This document shows, one piece after another, positions 25,388 through 38,800 of a stretch of DNA of 64,000 nt. The first letter of the stretch is position 1, and each line of letters starts with the position of its first letter. The translations under genes were made by a program, and so were the position numbers. The DNA is taken from positions 62,001-126,000 of the forward strand of contig QANZ01053924.1 of assembly GCA_003254925.1 (NCBI GenBank), read 5' to 3'. This DNA comes from Chamaecrista fasciculata (Eukaryota; Streptophyta; Magnoliopsida; Fabales; Fabaceae). The notes under the pieces are model-generated. The model worked only from the letters and a program-made list of their open reading frames with translations. It was not told where the DNA came from and searched no databases.

Positions 25388-26185
25388 TAGGGATAACAAA
25401 TATTCCTTAGATATATGGTTTTTTACTCCTTTCTTTTACAAGAAAGACAAGGCATAATTCCTACCTCTTTCGAGTAATTGAGTCCCTGTCTCCAACACAA
25501 TTTAAAATACTTTTACTAAATTATTTTTCTATACTTATTTAAATATTTCTTAAAACTATATAATTATTATCATTTTAAATTAAACTACATATTAAGAAAA
25601 TTTATTTATCTGATTAACTAATTAAATTTTTCCATCACTAGTTCACATTATATTAGTTTTACATATAAATGGAGCATCTTTTTTTTCCAAATATTAGAAT
25701 AGCTAAAAAAAAGGCTTTCGTTTTGCCATAGTTATTCTCATAGGCTAAACTCCAGACTTAAAGTTGTCTAAGTTTAGAAATTTAAGTCTGAAATCTATCA
25801 ATGACATGAAACCCATAACTAGATCCATCAATCCATCAAGCCTATTTATGAAAGAGAATATGCATTAAAACGAAAAAGTTGGCCTTCAACTAATTGTTTG
25901 TTCAGTTGGCCTCAGAAATTTATTGAATTTATCTGTAGTGAACAGTTCAATTTTCTCAGTCATATGGCAAAAAGGAAGAGGAACGGGGAATTTCACAGAG
26001 CCTGACATCACTCCACCCATTGGAGTAACATATATATAACCAAAAAAACAATACAATCAGCGATTTCAGCTGCTATGAAAGAAAAGGTTAACAAGTTTTC
26101 ATTTAGGCTGAAAATTTGGACAAGACGCTCTCTGCAAGCTTAGGTATTAAATCAAATGGTGCTGTAAGTATTCAAGGTTTGAAAT

Positions 26186-29100
26186 TTATGTGAGGCTAAT
26201 GGAAGATGCATAAGATTGAAGAAGAGTTAGAGCCTGCTCAGAAATAGCCCTGTTTCTCGCTTTCCTCACCCAATCTGCAACAATGTCTGCAGCTTGTGTG
26301 CCTCTAACACTTTCTTCTAGAACATCGGCAGCTTCAACAAGCTTTCCTTCAGCCAAGTAATTCTCTACTTTTTTAATGACGGATTCAATCTCATCGCCTG
26401 ACTGGTCCACTTCCCTGACCTGAATATAAGTCAGTGTCAGAGGCAAAGGCAGAAATGATTCTAGAAGTCAAGTCATTTGATTAAAGATGCACTTGATAAA
26501 AATGGGGACTGGGAGAGATAGCAATAAGATTGAGTCAACTATTAATTTAGTTCTTAGATCATATGGGTACTAATAATTCAGTCCTGAATTGCAATTTAAT
26601 TTATTTAAGTACTGAATTGTATAGTGGTAAAGTGTTCCTGGAATGACTAATTTGTAACAAGTCATAAAGTTCGAGGACTAAATCAATCGTTTCAAAAAAA
26701 TCAAAGACTAAAATAAAAATACCCATATAATATAGGGACTAAAATATTAGTTTACTCCAATAAAATTAGTCAAAGTAACTAGGCAGTAATCAGAGTCATA
26801 AATGGCATGTTTATCGGTAATCCACATACCTTTAACCAGGATGCTATATGTGCCAAAGAATGTGCCATTATACCTCCACCTCCTGGTGGGAAGAAGCTGA
26901 AGTGTCGTATTGTGTCTTTTAGAGAACCAAACTGCAGCAGAATAGGAACAAATCAGAAACATTCATGATTGGAATTCCAATTAGATTATCCATTCCAGAG
27001 CTGACATTTCAACAGACCAGTCTAAAGTCAAGCCCAGTGGTTTGTTCAAAAATTTATGTTACTGAAGAAACTTCAAAAGCTAGGACTTAGGCATATTACA
27101 GGAATCGAAGGCATAATGTATGAGATTGGTCACTGCCACTGATATGGAAAATGAAGAAATAAAAAATCAGGGAACCATAATCATGCTATGAGCTTACAGC
27201 AAATACAGAAACTTTGGCCAGAGCCTTGGGACTTCTGAATAGAGTTCTAAAAGCATATACATATATCATATATGACCAATTGTTGGAGAATGGAACTCAA
27301 GAAGGGGGAGACAATGTAATTCAGTGTTTAGCGCATTTTAATCATTGCATCAAAAAGAGAGTGTGCAGGCACTTCTTACCAGAAAACTTTTCCATATATT
27401 ACAGAAGGATCCCAACCAGACAATTGACAGAGATAATACAACCATTTAGATATTTCATGACAAACCATGCAAATCATAAAATTCTTTGCAGCCTAAGCAA
27501 ATTTTATGAATAAGCCAAAGAAAAGATGCTTGCTATCACATTTAGTATTGAGTGGCCAACTTCATCACTATGTATCTAAGTTCTAACTAATTAAAAATAA
27601 TGCAGGGCAGATAATGATGGCAGCAATTTCCACTCATTTTAGGTTTAAAAGTTATGATTTTACTGACAATACCCACTCATTGACTAAATCAATAGCAAAA
27701 GACAAGAACAAAGAGTACAAGGCATCTTTTATGAAGTAAACAATGTTACTAGTCATAAAAACACAAGGTTAATCTATTGCAAATTGATAAAAATTGGCAG
27801 AATAATTAAGGTCAAGTAAATCAAAAGTGAAAAAAATTGCCTTCTGTTTTAACTGCAGTGGTGTGTCAGTGCCACTTATCCGTGTCTCTTCAGGAAGGGA
27901 CTCTAGAACAAGATCCAAAACTGGATCTTTATCTATTCCTCCAAGATAATTCTGCAAAGACGCAACTTCTGTATGAATAGGCAATCCTCTTGATAGTGCA
28001 TCTTCCAGTGCAAGTGCTCCCTGCAGGATCCAAGCACAAGCAATAAGAAACTGCTGGGCAGGACTGCAAAAATTTACTTTAAAACTACATACTTTTGACG
28101 AGGCTATAATCTATATTCTACAGAAGAAGGATAGAGCGAAAGAAACAAGAAAAAAAAATCTGGAAAACAAGTTACCATAGAAAAATGGTTTGCAGCATGA
28201 CTTTGACGAGCTTCTTCAGAACGAGCATAAAATGCCATGCACAAGGCATTGATCTAGAATTACAAGGAAAGGAAAGTTTATTGGCTAACCAAATAAATAG
28301 ATGATTGACAAAAGGGCAACATGTACGTCCATTAAACAAGTGATATTAACTAGTGTTATGTCCTAGTCATTGACAATAATGTTCTTTAGTTAATGTTTAG
28401 AAGCTTATATTTGCATACTAAAACAACTTGCCACCAATTCAAGGCTCTTGTTATCAAAATGGTGACAAGTCCGTATTTGGCACAAAGAATAACATTGTCA
28501 AAAATAAACTAAGAATGCTGAGATTCATCTTCTGAAGAAGCATCCCAGGGCCAAGGACAGCATAATAATATTAAGGAAAAAATTTAACTCCTGTTACAGT
28601 ATACTTTTACAGAATTGAACTCCTGTTACAGTATACTTTTAACAATTTAACTCCTGTTACAGGCAAGAATTTAAAGTTGAACCATGTAAATTAATATCTA
28701 GCATTCATTCATTAAGAATGATGGAAGGTTGATTACTTAGTGGCACCAAAAAAGTCAATCATTCTGGACAAGAAGATTTTGTGTGTTTAGAAATTATCTG
28801 TCAAGTTATGACTTGGAATTCAATTGCCTAATCAGCAGAGTTTTTTGGGCAGTTATGTCATAACATTGCAGAAGAAAGCTATACCCATAACTTGGTCTAG
28901 GCTATCATGCTTTAGAAGGTAAACACTAAGCTACTGACCTTTTTGATAGAGTTGCTCTTAATAGAAGACAACATATTTATTATTAACTTTTTTTTATTAT
29001 TATTTTCACACATATAATTGTCGTCAACAATTAAGTGTTCAGTCTTCCATAAGCCACCTTTTGAATATTTAATAAAATATGAAACTTATCCTTGTTAAGC

Positions 29101-32100
29101 TATGACTAGTCAAGATATAATTGTATCCAGCCATTCCTAAATTTATCATAAGCCTCACATTAATATTTGCTTCAGCCATTTTTTCAATTTGAGCTGCCTT
29201 CTCATTTGCTATGGCTGCATTCAACTCTGCCTTTGCTAATTCCTGAGCCTTTTCCAACTTCATTTCTGCTTCACTTTCCTGCAATTACCCAAAAATTGGT
29301 ATGGTTTTTAACAAAATTCTTATAATGATAGTATAAGAAATAAATAGATAAACAGAAAAAGAAAGGGAAAAGAGAATTTAAATATTCAAAAGAAAACTAA
29401 ATGTGCACCTTTTGTTCAAGTTCCATCTTCAACTTCTCCTCCATCTTTTCCTGAAGTGACTTGATAGCAAGAGCTGATTTTGCTCTTTCTCTTTTTAGCT
29501 CCTGAAAAGTATAAAAAGCAAAAAGGGAATTAACAGATTTAAACAGCCAGGTAAAAGCAAAGTAGTGCTTATTAGTTATTAGGGAAAATACTCAGCTATG
29601 TCAATGGACAGGATAGGACAGGCTGTGTTCACATTCAAAAAATACATCTAGCTGAAAGCTAAAATTTGATTATGATTATAGTTTATCCACTTAATGAGAA
29701 TAGAGTGATCTTGGTTCAGTTTAAGTATATCTGATTAAGTTTAGCATAAGATTAAGAAACTATAGTTAAGTTATATATAATAGATAGTTAGAGACAGTGA
29801 GCAGCAAATGTCCATAAAGATTCTTCTCAGATTAAGAGATTGGAATAGCAGCCAACCATTTTCTCGCTTAGTTATTCCAATTCATGCGTTTACAACAAAA
29901 ACCAACTAGTAAATACCAGGTTTAGAATGAAGAAAGAGAGCAAATCAAAACTCTCATACCTTATCCAACATTGAAGCTTCTTCAGCATGCATAAGTTCTC
30001 TAGCTGCTGCATCTTTCAACATTTTATCATATTTTTCCTAACATGAACAAAGAGATTAGAACAGTTCATGACAGCCCATCACATTTATACCAAAAACAAT
30101 GAACAAAAGAAGTACAAGTGTACAAATATTAAGCATATTTTTCCTACCATAATGAAGGGATTAGAACAAACTAAGAAAGCTTATCACATTATACCAAAAA
30201 TAATCGACAAAGAAGGTACAAATATACAAATACTAAGCATAGTTGCATATGGCGTTAACAGAATACATAGGTTATTTATGCTATAGACCAAACCTTCAAC
30301 ATTTTCTTCTCTTCCATAAAAACACGTGCATCTAATTCAGCTTGCCTTTTCTCAGCAGCATGGATGGCTTGTAAGAAATCAAGAACCAGTTTCCCATCCT
30401 TAGAAATGTAACCATCTTTCAAACCCTCCATTGCACCACTAAGTACCTAGTGGTTCAAGCAATAGTTAGTATTCATCCATGGTCAATTTTCAGCAGCATA
30501 ACAAGACAACAAATAATTTAAAAATAATATAAAAGGAAGATCCAGACAATAACCTCGTTTTCATCAGAAAATTGGCCATTCTCAGTCAAACCTTGACTAT
30601 AAAATAAATTCGCAATCCTTTCTTCAGCCTTACTTCCCAAGTGATATGCCTCAAGGAGAGGTGATGGTTCTTCGATGCCTTTATCTAATGTGTCCTGCAA
30701 TGGATTAACAATGAAAAGAACCTTGTATAAAGCAATAAACATCAAAATGCATTTCATGACAATAATGACTTACAAGTAATCCTCATGTACAGAAAACATA
30801 TCTGGTTCAAAATCACATACTTATAATATACAAGGAAAGAAAAGAGTGAAGGACCCAATCCTTTCCATCCATGAACTAAGGGCTGCAATGAGCTACCTTT
30901 GCAAGTCTAACAATATTTAAAATTGCTAAACAACATAATTATTTGATAAGCCAACATTCCATTATAATATTTAACCAAACGTATATACTAAAAGGTTACA
31001 GCCTACATTGCATGAGTATGGATATACATATGGAATACAGAAATTTATTTTCCAGATATAGGGTACAGGTACATCAATATATACTAAATAAATGAAGAAT
31101 ATCTTATAGTATATGACAACTCTTACAACAATAAATAAATAATGAACCTCTTATAATATAAACTTAATCAAAATAGTAATATAATAAAATTAGCCACAAT
31201 AATAAATGATATCAGGGTATATAGTCGACTTCTTATAATTAACAATATATAGTCATATTTTTAAGATTTAAACAACTTACCCAATATGTAACGGAATCAA
31301 ACTGTTTCTTTTTTATAATAAAAATATTTTGGAACACCCCAATGTAATCAAAGATGTGTAGATACACCCAGTACAAGTACAACTTAAATTTAGAAATGCT
31401 CATGCTCTTAGTCTGGGTTAATATTAATGATTAAGCTGTACATTAAATACTGGCCAACTCATAAGTACCTCTCTTCTTTCACCCATTGCCTGTGGCTTTG
31501 GTTGAGTGTTTTCTATCTCACTTTCATCTGGACCAGAACTAGTCAGTGTAGATGACGCTGCAAGTTGTATTCCCTCTTTCAGTCCAGTGTCAATGTATGC
31601 CTCTGTGATTTTGATGTCATCGCCTATTGATTGTATAGGGGACTCTTTACTTGGATCATCATTAGCTGCATTACTTTGAGGAAATTCAGGCAACTGGTTT
31701 TCTTTGGCATTGACGTTACCATCTTCAGCAATATCAGAATGGTCTTGCACTTTTATCTTCTTATCATCTTGGTCTTCTGATACATTTTTAAGCTCAGGAA
31801 GTTGGCTATCAACCTTCTGCTCTGCACGCTCCGCAGAAGGACTGCCATTGCTAGGTGTCACCAAATGTTCCACAGGACGTTGGAGATCTTTTGAATCTCC
31901 AGTGGTAAAATCAATCTGAGCTTCCTGGACAACCTTGTGCTGTTCTTTCTTAAGATAATGGTCCAAATAACCAGCTTGGTATGCTGTCAAAAAAGCAGCA
32001 CCAACAGCAACACTGCCAATGAAAAAATTTGATAGAGAACCTTCAGACTCGGGAGGCTTGCCAGCAGATTCAGGAGTTGAGGCTCCACTCAGTTTAGATG

Positions 32101-32871
32101 CAGTTGAGAATTTCTTTCTTGAAGATAGACATGAAGGTATTGCCTGAAATATGCAATGAAGATAAAAAGGAAATTACTTAGAAAGTAAGAACGCCAATGA
32201 ACCTAATTGAATATAGAAATGAATATTATCATATCAACAACCTAATTTGTTTACAGTACGAACATGGGTCAAGAAAATTAGAGCATCCCATGGAATCAGA
32301 AAGATATAATTTCCTATAGTTCTATACAGCTTAAGTTCCTAATGCTAAGCTTGCGCAATTAAAATTAAAGGGGGAGACAAAATGATTGTTATAAAAAGCA
32401 AAAATTGCTTGTGAAAGACTGAATATCTGAAACATGAGCTAACAGTGAAGCCAAGTTCAGCACACATTAAATAAGTGACAGTATGCTATGTCGTACTTTA
32501 GTCTATTAATCAGTTTCCAAAAGGTCATATCAACATACATTTCACTACATGGGCAATAAACAAAAATAGTACAAAGTTACGAACCCGATTTGTAAAATGT
32601 CTAGGGTTTATTCCAATAGTTCTACGAGATGATATTTCCAAAATCGACCTGCAATTCAACCATCAATAAATCATTCTTAACAATGGCGCGATGATATCAA
32701 AACCAGTGAAATCAATGGAGTGTTCCCAAATCTTAGTACAAAAACTGAGTAAGCGCTGCGGACTAAAATGCTTAGAATTCGTCGCCAGCGTAGAACCCAG
32801 AAAGTAGTTTGTAACGAAGATGAAAAATGGGGAAAATGCGTTAAGAAATCCTATAGGTACCTCCGCAACAT
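26186..32871 (-). CDS. MIC60: MICOS complex subunit MIC60 (mitofilin), mitochondrial
   Basis: Twelve coding exons on the minus strand: 32871-32861, 32648-32585, 32143-31469, 30694-30554, 30446-30294, 30037-29960, 29501-29409, 29278-29159, 28253-28176, 28020-27841, 26931-26830, 26419-26186; 642 aa. Exon 1 codes for only 11 bases. The start MLRRSILEISSRRT is Arg-rich, a mitochondrial presequence. The first part of exon 3 holds one transmembrane segment (FFIGSVAVGAAFLTAYQAGYL), followed by an acidic linker. Exons 5-8 form a long Glu/Lys coiled coil, and exons 9-12 carry the conserved C-terminal mitofilin region. Known role: shapes crista junctions and contacts the outer membrane; plant MIC60 also affects lipid trafficking. 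The intron between exons 10 and 11 starts with GC (AAG|GCAATT), and several other donors are weak (GTACCT, GTTCGT, GTACTT, GTTATT, GTTTGG). Confidence 0.92.
26530..26759. repeat. Foldback MITE in a MIC60 intron
   Basis: The left part (tttagttcttagatcatatgg) and the complement of the right part (ttttagtccctatattatatgg) form an imperfect inverted repeat of about 60-80 bases per arm. It lies between coding exons 11 and 12. Confidence 0.5.
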
Positions 32872-33386
32872 TGCAGTGAGCTATGTACAAGTCGCCACAA
32901 CAATTCCAGCCAAATACTTAACCAGAAGTAGAAACTTGAACGACCCCTAGGCTTGATGACTGTGGAAGAAATCTTCACCTATTTTATGAGTTTTCAGCGT
33001 CGAAACTTGTAATTTGAAGAGGGGGAGTCTGTTGGAGCAGAAGGTGGATCGGAATTTGTAAGAATGTAGATGATGAGTCTAGAGGTGCTTGACGGACGGG
33101 ATGATCCGTGAAGGAGTTTGCCGTGGTCGTAGGGAGGTGTCTGAGGAGAAGCATGTGAATGAAAGTGTGAATGGGATTGTGTCTGCAAAGTGAAAACATG
33201 GGTCAGGTATAATTTTGCATTTTATCTAATTTGTAGGTTGTTTCTGCAAATTTGAGAAGTTTCGAACCATAACCAGTTGAACCCGACGGGTCAGGTACAA
33301 ATATGCGTTGCTAGGCCCTTTTCTTTTATGTTCATTCTTCTTTCTCTCTCTCGTGAGCCCATGACCTTAAGGGCATTATTTATAAG

Positions 33387-33600
33387 GCTAGGGGTGTTTG
33401 TTGGGCGGTTTGAGCAGTTTAAAATGATTTTTTAAATCGAATCGCTCGTATCGGTTTGGAGAAAACTCAAACCGTTTGGTTTGAAAAAAAATATCAAACC
33501 AAACCAATATAAGGGCGGTTTTGGCGGTTTGGTTTGGGCGGTTTGACCTTTAATTACTATTAATTTTATAATTAATATAAAAAGTACTAATTTCATAACA
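33387..33600. mobile_element. Fragment of a hAT-like MITE
   Basis: It begins with taggggtgtttgttgggcgg, a TAGGGGTG-type terminus, and has several 'ggcggttt' and 'aaaccg' blocks typical of the subterminal part of these elements. No matching second end could be found, so it is probably truncated; the right limit is a guess. Confidence 0.4.
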
Positions 33601-34031
33601 TCCGAAAAGTGGCAGCACTATGTTCATTAAGTTATGAGATAGAAGACGAAATGGGACTTTGAATGCGAATGGGAGAAGACGAAATATAGATGTTAGGGTT
33701 TGGTCTTTCACTGGTTTCAGTTTGGAACTTTGAATGCGAATTGAAATGTCAAATGTCTATGCGGCTACCTTTTCAATTTTTACTTTCCATAATAATCAAT
33801 AATTTTGAATAATGACATGAAATGAGAGTTTGAGGCTTTGAGCTCTTAAACTCATTGAGATTGGGAGGATATGTACTCAAGCTGAGAACATAAAAAATAT
33901 TTGAGTGAGATAGGGTGATGTGAAAAGCTCATACATTTCTATGGGTGCATTTGATACATTATGATATGAAAATCTATGATATAGAATAAGATACATAATA
34001 TTTAAATTAAATTATACTTTTTTTTTTTGGT

Positions 34032-35553
34032 AGTTCTTTACAATATTCAATGATTTTACTTTGATATTATGTGATTTGGCCATAATTCATAATTCACTTT
34101 AGTATCATATGTTATAAAAGGTGACATTCTAATCTTCTATAATATTTTTTGTTAACACTTTGTATGCTCAGTTTTAATTTCGTTAAAAAAAATAACAAAA
34201 TTTGACACTTATGGAGCTATTTGGCAATTTTAACCAACTTTGGGAGACAAAAGACAATTTTAATGAAGAAAAAAGAGGTTAAAATTATTGAAACACCCAC
34301 AAATATTTAAATCTCTTCAAAACAATCCCTAAAAGCACAAAACTCTAGAATGAGTAGGATTTAGATAAGCAATTTATTTTTGATAACTTTATCTCTATCA
34401 GTTATTATTTTTTACTCAAAAATATTATATTATGGTGTTAGAATAAGAAGCCATGCAAAAATTTTTAACTCCATTTGCTCTCAAATTTTTATCACATTTA
34501 TAAAAATACATAGATATCAAATCTAACAATTAAAATTTTAAACTATCGTGTTTGCTAATTTCTAAAAACTCCTAATATTGGCTTAAAACTAGCTTAAAAG
34601 TCGATTTAAAACACTAAGGACCACTGATATTACTCTAATTTCTTCAAAACTACACTTTAAAATTCTAGGTCTCTTATTTTTTTAAAAAAATAAATTTAGT
34701 ATATTTAATTTAGTAGAATATGGCCAAACCAAAAAAAAAATCTACTTAATTTACTTTTTTTAAAAAAATAAGAGAAACTCTGGCATGGTCTCAAGGTGTA
34801 CACTGACTTAGCCCAGTCCGCGTACACCCTTAGTCTCTACTTCTCATTTCCCTCTAAATCCTCTAATTACCACAACATTTGTCATGTCTATTATAAGATC
34901 CTAGAATTTTAGAATGTAGTTTTGGAGAAATTAGAGTAGTATTAGGGTTCTTAGTGTTTTAGAAAAACTTTTAAGCTAGTTTTAGGCTAATATTTGGAGT
35001 TTTTAGTTTATAATTTTTAGAAATTAACAAACCCAATAGTTTGAAATTTTAATTGGTATGTTTGAGATCTACATATTTTTATAAGCTTGTGGTAAAAATT
35101 TGAAAGCAAACGAAGTTAAAATTGTCCACATAACTTTTTATTCTAATATCGTAATATAACATTTTCAAGTAAAAAATGGTAATTAATAGGGAAAAAGTTT
35201 TCAAAAATAATTTGCATATCTAAAACCTACTAATGACAACGAATCTAATGAAATAAATTCTGTCACGAAATTATATTTCTAATATCTTGTGTTTTTAAGG
35301 ACTATTTCGATGAGATTTGTTTTTTAGTAATTTTAACCTCTTTTTCTTATATTAAAATTGTCTTTTATCTCCTAAAATTAGTTAAAAGTACAAAATAGTC
35401 TCATATTGTCAAGTTCTGTAAGTTTTTTAATAGAATTAAAACTCAGGGTATCAAAACGTTAGCAGATAATACCACATAGTACTAAAATATCATTTTTAAA
35501 TTACAAAGTACCAAAATGAAATATAATGAAACTATAAGATGCCAAAGAGTAAT
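34032..35553. mobile_element. 1.5-kb foldback element with arms of about 650 bases
   Basis: Left arm about 34032-34676, right arm about 34894-35553, loop about 217 bases. The arms match along their whole length with scattered changes; for example 'ttggcttaaaactagctta' on the left corresponds to the complement of 'taagctagttttaggctaa' on the right. No ORF is present. Long-armed foldbacks in plants are mostly Mutator-derived; I found no clear 9-base duplication. Confidence 0.75.
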
Positions 35554-35591
35554 TTTTTTTTTTTGGTAATCAAGATTGCAAAGCGTAATTT
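35543..35591 (-). mobile_element. Tail-only retroinsertion with 13-bp target duplication
   Basis: caaagagtaattt (35543-35555) and caaagcgtaattt (35579-35591) differ at one base and flank T9 then ggtaatcaagattg. The minus strand reads CAATCTTGATTACC-A9, sharing the TTACC-A(n) ending with the insert at 25352. Confidence 0.5.
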
Positions 35592-35814
35592 CTCCTAGGA
35601 TTTATAATATTAAGTATTAACGTTTCATATTATAAAAACAAGTGAGGCTTCAAGTAATTTAATTACGGAATAATATATTTTTGCCCAGTGATCCACTGTT
35701 CCACACCCCTTGGCGGCGTCGCGCGCTTCTGGACAGAAGCCTGTTCGGTGAGCCTAATTCTCGAACCAACTGCAAAATTAACAAACGCAAGGCATCGTCC
35801 TTCGAATTTGCTAA

Positions 35815-38800
35815 ATGGGTAATAACAAACAGAGAAGATTCAAAGGTCATCGGAATCATCGTGGTCAATCCAGTCGAGACCAGCAATTCTTACTGTAATT
35901 CCTTTACCAGAATCTATAATCAGTACTGAGTAATCACCTAATTGTTTCTGTGTTAAAGTTTATTTTTTCTTCTAACTGGGTTTTGTTATCTCACACTACT
36001 CTCCACTTCCACAGGGATGACGAATCTCAAAGTTCCGTTCAAGGTGACAATTGCTCCATTGTTTCTGTTCAAATTAATTATTTATTTTAGGCAAAAAGAT
36101 GCTTAGTGTTTGTGATTTCTTGCTGCAGCAATTGATGAGAAGGAGGAGCCAACTGGCCCGAAAGTACAGCTTGCCATGTGGGTATGAATATATGTGTTAC
36201 TATATTCAATTGAATTATCATCTTATGACTTTGGAATTTGAATGTAATCGGTGTTTATGACCTTGACTCAGGACTTTGGTCAATGTGATATCAAAAGGTG
36301 TACTGGACGCAAACTTTCAAGATTTGGCCTGTTAAAAGCAAGTATTTGTTCCTTCTTTTCACCATTCTTTCACTTTTTTTCTTCAACACTTGCTTAGGTG
36401 CATTTACACATTTATAATAATAGGTGCATAAGCATGAATATGGATGAAGTAGTATGTGCAAATTGTTGTGCATACTTCTTATATAGTATCTGTGTACTAC
36501 TTGGATGATAAATGTCATTCGTGTCATCAGATTAATGATTTGTTTGGCTGATTAAATGCAAGTCAAACTTTACAATGGGGTTATCTCACTAGACAAACTA
36601 TAAGGTTCTGAATGCTAGAGGATACGAGGAAAAATCCCCTGGTTATTTAATTTCAAGTTCTTTCCTCCCATGCGTCCTAAATATATCTGAAAAAATTCAG
36701 ACATATAGTAGATAAGGAAGATTATGTCATGATTGACATTGGATAAACCATTACCAAATAGTAAACTGCTGCGGGGAGAACTGTTTCTAAAGGCTACTAC
36801 TTGTGAAATTTGAGGTATTCCTTAAGTGGGGCGGTGGAGGAAGCTTTTATATGGGAGGATGCAAAACAAGAGAAGCTTTCACCCAAATTAACAAATGAGA
36901 AGGTTATTCGAATTTTTGGCCAACCACGAGTGTTTGTGTCTGCAGCATTGCTACAACGGTTCATTAAGATACCATAGTTTCTGTAGGCATTATTTCAATA
37001 ACAAGTATTTAGGATAACACATCTGCCAATGTTCTATTAAAAAAATCAATGCCAAAATGTGTTTATTATTATTTTTAGGAGTGTGTTGCAAGTAGAAGGA
37101 TGATAATTTAAAAGCATTGTTTCACTTTCATAATACTTACTTGCTACCCATTTTCATTATCAAATTTGTGTTATCTGAAGGTCTAATTGTGCTCCTTAAA
37201 CATGATTTTTTATCCACTGATCCTGACTGAACAATTTTATGCAGGAATTACGTGTCAGTAATGGTTTTGGGGGCATTGTTCTAAGGTACTTAACAGTAAA
37301 ATATTTTTCTGCTCATTATACTTATCAACAATGTTACTTTTGCCTGAACATGCATCATCTCAATATTATAACATGCCAAGAGGGTTTATACATTTTATTG
37401 ACTAGTTTTTTTTTGGGTACACTTTTTTATCAGCTAGTTGATTGATCTTAGAGTTGAAGTATTTATGGCTTCTCACAATTACTTGAATGGTTGTCAGCCT
37501 CTCATTTTGCATTGAGTTTATTTTGTTTTCGCCTATGGTGCAATAGTCCTAAGGTTCTGCGGATGGGTATCCATACATTCTGCTTTTCTGAGATAGCCAA
37601 TTAATGCTATCTATTAATCAGTGAATACCATTATTTGGGTCAACTTTTAGACTGACAGAGAAGAGTGATTGGACTGTAGAATATTGGGTTCTTGACCCCA
37701 CACATGAATTTTCATTAGTAGTGTTGGCGCTGCACTCAGCACTCGCTGATTCATTCTTTTTGTAGTTGATTTTAAATTAGCTATGTGATTACTTTCAATG
37801 TGAAGCAGCTAAATATTAAAGCTCCCTTGTTCATTGATGATTTATGCTACTTCTGTTTACAGTCCTGTTGGAAAGAATTGTGTCTCAAGAGAAGATTACC
37901 CTTTAATCAAGAAGAAAGGGTTGGCTGTTGTGGATTGCTCATGGGCACGCTTAGATGATGTACCTTTTGTGCGGCTGCGCTGCACTGCACCCCGCCTTTG
38001 TATAAACTTATTATTCTATGCAAATGCACTAGTCCTTGACCGATGTAGCATCGTGATCTGACAGTTTATTTTGTCAACTGAACTAGTTTTGGCATGAGGG
38101 TCAATTAGTTTTTCATTTCATATCTGTATTACTGATTACACTGCGTTAAATTGCAGTACCATGGCTTGTAGCAGCAAACCCAGTAAATTATGGTCGGCCA
38201 TGTGAACTATCATGTGTGGAGGCCTTATCTGCTGCTCTAACAATCTGGTATTAAAATGCTTCGTTGCCCTTTAGATTTTCTTCTATTGGGTGCTAAAGCT
38301 GTGATGAGATCATAGTTGTCAAATCGGGATTTGAATCGTGAATCGTTAAGCTAATTTTTGAATCGTGAATCGTATCGAATCGTAGGATTCAAGAATACAA
38401 TGAAAAATAGTCTGAAGTATATTATATGAATGACAAAAAATTATATAAGTCTCACATAAAGTCATAAATGACAAATCATAATAAAAAAGAACTCATAAGT
38501 CATAATTTATAACTCATAACTAACAAAAAAAAGTTAAAATTAATTATCTTCTAGTCCTATTCATCTAGATTAACATCACTACCATCACTAGTATCACTAA
38601 CATGACTATTCCATCATCTGCTTCCTCTTCATTACCCCCTTCATCATCTCCAATGTTTTGTTCACTAGTATCTTGAATTTGAATGCCTTTTTTTTTTTTT
38701 CAAACTCATATAAGCTCCTGACTCTGAAATTATACTATGTTGTTACTGCTTTAGTGTTTTAACATTTTTTTTTGTGATCAGTCATGTTTTTTTAACATTG

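Larger units (their letters stand above)
21808..26185. other. CSI1 upstream region and CSI1-MIC60 intergenic region
   Basis: 21808 to about 22700 probably contains the CSI1 leader and promoter, with purine-rich and pyrimidine-rich runs and a cggct/cggctt microsatellite at about 22619-22657. Beyond it are a Mutator-like foldback MITE (23057-23443), a hairpin (24174-24231), a tail-only insertion (25333-25387) and otherwise AT-rich sequence. No coding region could be supported; the 62-codon frame at 24114-24302 (minus) lacks features of a known peptide family. Confidence 0.55.
32872..35814. other. Divergent intergenic region MIC60-TSR3
   Basis: The first 500 bases should contain the MIC60 leader and promoter; the open frames at 32984-33199 (minus) lack homology and may be upstream ORFs. 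Position 33387 starts a hAT-like fragment, and 34032-35553 is a large foldback. A tail-only insertion lies at 35543-35591. The TSR3 leader follows directly. Confidence 0.55.

Noticed and set aside
32984-33199. Two overlapping minus-strand frames upstream of MIC60
   Set aside because: No homology recognised; the MIC60 start MLRRSILEISSRR at 32871 explains the gene. They could at most be upstream ORFs in its leader.
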